Source: CAIVAT01 sp037131145 (GTDB lineage Bacteria; Bacteroidota; Bacteroidia; Bacteroidales; FEN-979). From it: 13,832 bases of DNA. The notes beneath the pieces were generated by a model. It was not told the origin of the DNA. It did no database searches and worked only from the letters and a program-made list of their open reading frames with translations. Both the position numbers and the translations under genes were made by a program. Positions 13,823 through 13,832 of this stretch are shown here, piece by piece. The stretch spans positions 1 to 13,832 of the forward strand of contig JBAXRP010000106.1 in NCBI GenBank assembly GCA_037131145.1, given 5' to 3'. Numbering within the stretch: position 1 is the first letter of the stretch; every line of letters starts with the position of its first letter.

Positions 13823-13832
13823 GCCCCTAACG
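13823..13832. repeat. Half-site of attC-like separator D, cut by the window end
   Basis: GCCCCTAACG is the exact reverse complement of CGTTAGGGGC at 13344-13353 in separator C. It occupies the position of a left core, 30 bp before the start of the 141-residue gene; the rest of the element would lie beyond the window. Confidence 0.5.

Noticed and set aside
11600..13832. Separators as terminal repeats of an insertion sequence or MITE
   Set aside because: No transposase, no target-site duplications seen, loops are unrelated in sequence, and the elements repeatedly separate single genes on one strand; kept only as the alternative explanation.

Overview
The window looks like chromosomal DNA of a Bacteroidota bacterium, probably an environmental or gut Bacteroidales-type lineage. 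The evidence is a SusC/SusD pair, a PorT-like outer-membrane barrel, a short QueG, lipoproteins with Bacteroidota-style signal peptides, and one clean TTG-N19-TAnnTTTG promoter. No rRNA, tRNA, CRISPR array, transposase or integrase is visible.

Layout. (1) 1-2250, housekeeping: a heptanucleotide tandem repeat runs straight into the start codon of queG (epoxyqueuosine reductase). queG is convergent, with abutting stop codons, to ubiX (flavin prenyltransferase), and a small outer-membrane beta-barrel protein follows. (2) 2250-3700: an AT-rich orphan DNA adenine methyltransferase, a possible 29-residue ORF after it, and a strong palindrome after the 3' end of susD. (3) 3700-9910: a compact polysaccharide-utilisation locus, all on the minus strand and read as GH30 lipoprotein hydrolase, then SusC, then SusD. 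The likely division of labour is that the GH30 enzyme cuts a beta-glucan-like polymer, SusD captures the oligosaccharides and SusC imports them with TonB energy. No regulator lies in the window.

(4) 9990-13832, accessory region: every gene is on the minus strand and the genes form short units separated by related bipartite inverted repeats. The units are a decayed DUF4160/DUF2442 pair next to an intact nitroreductase/flavin-reductase pair; a 160-residue eight-cysteine protein; a PIN-domain toxin with a small downstream partner (53 aa, not in standard ORF-length lists); and a 141-residue unknown protein. The separators at 11631-11858, 12419-12541 and 13222-13353, and a half-site at the window end, carry cores of the type YTAACG ... 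CGTTAR. Two of them share an identical 20-mer, and the best ones fold with extrahelical bases around a large AT-rich loop. This resembles the attC sites of an integron cassette array lacking a nearby integrase (CALIN-like). It is the most interesting structure here, but it is an inference from pattern and needs an attC covariance-model search.
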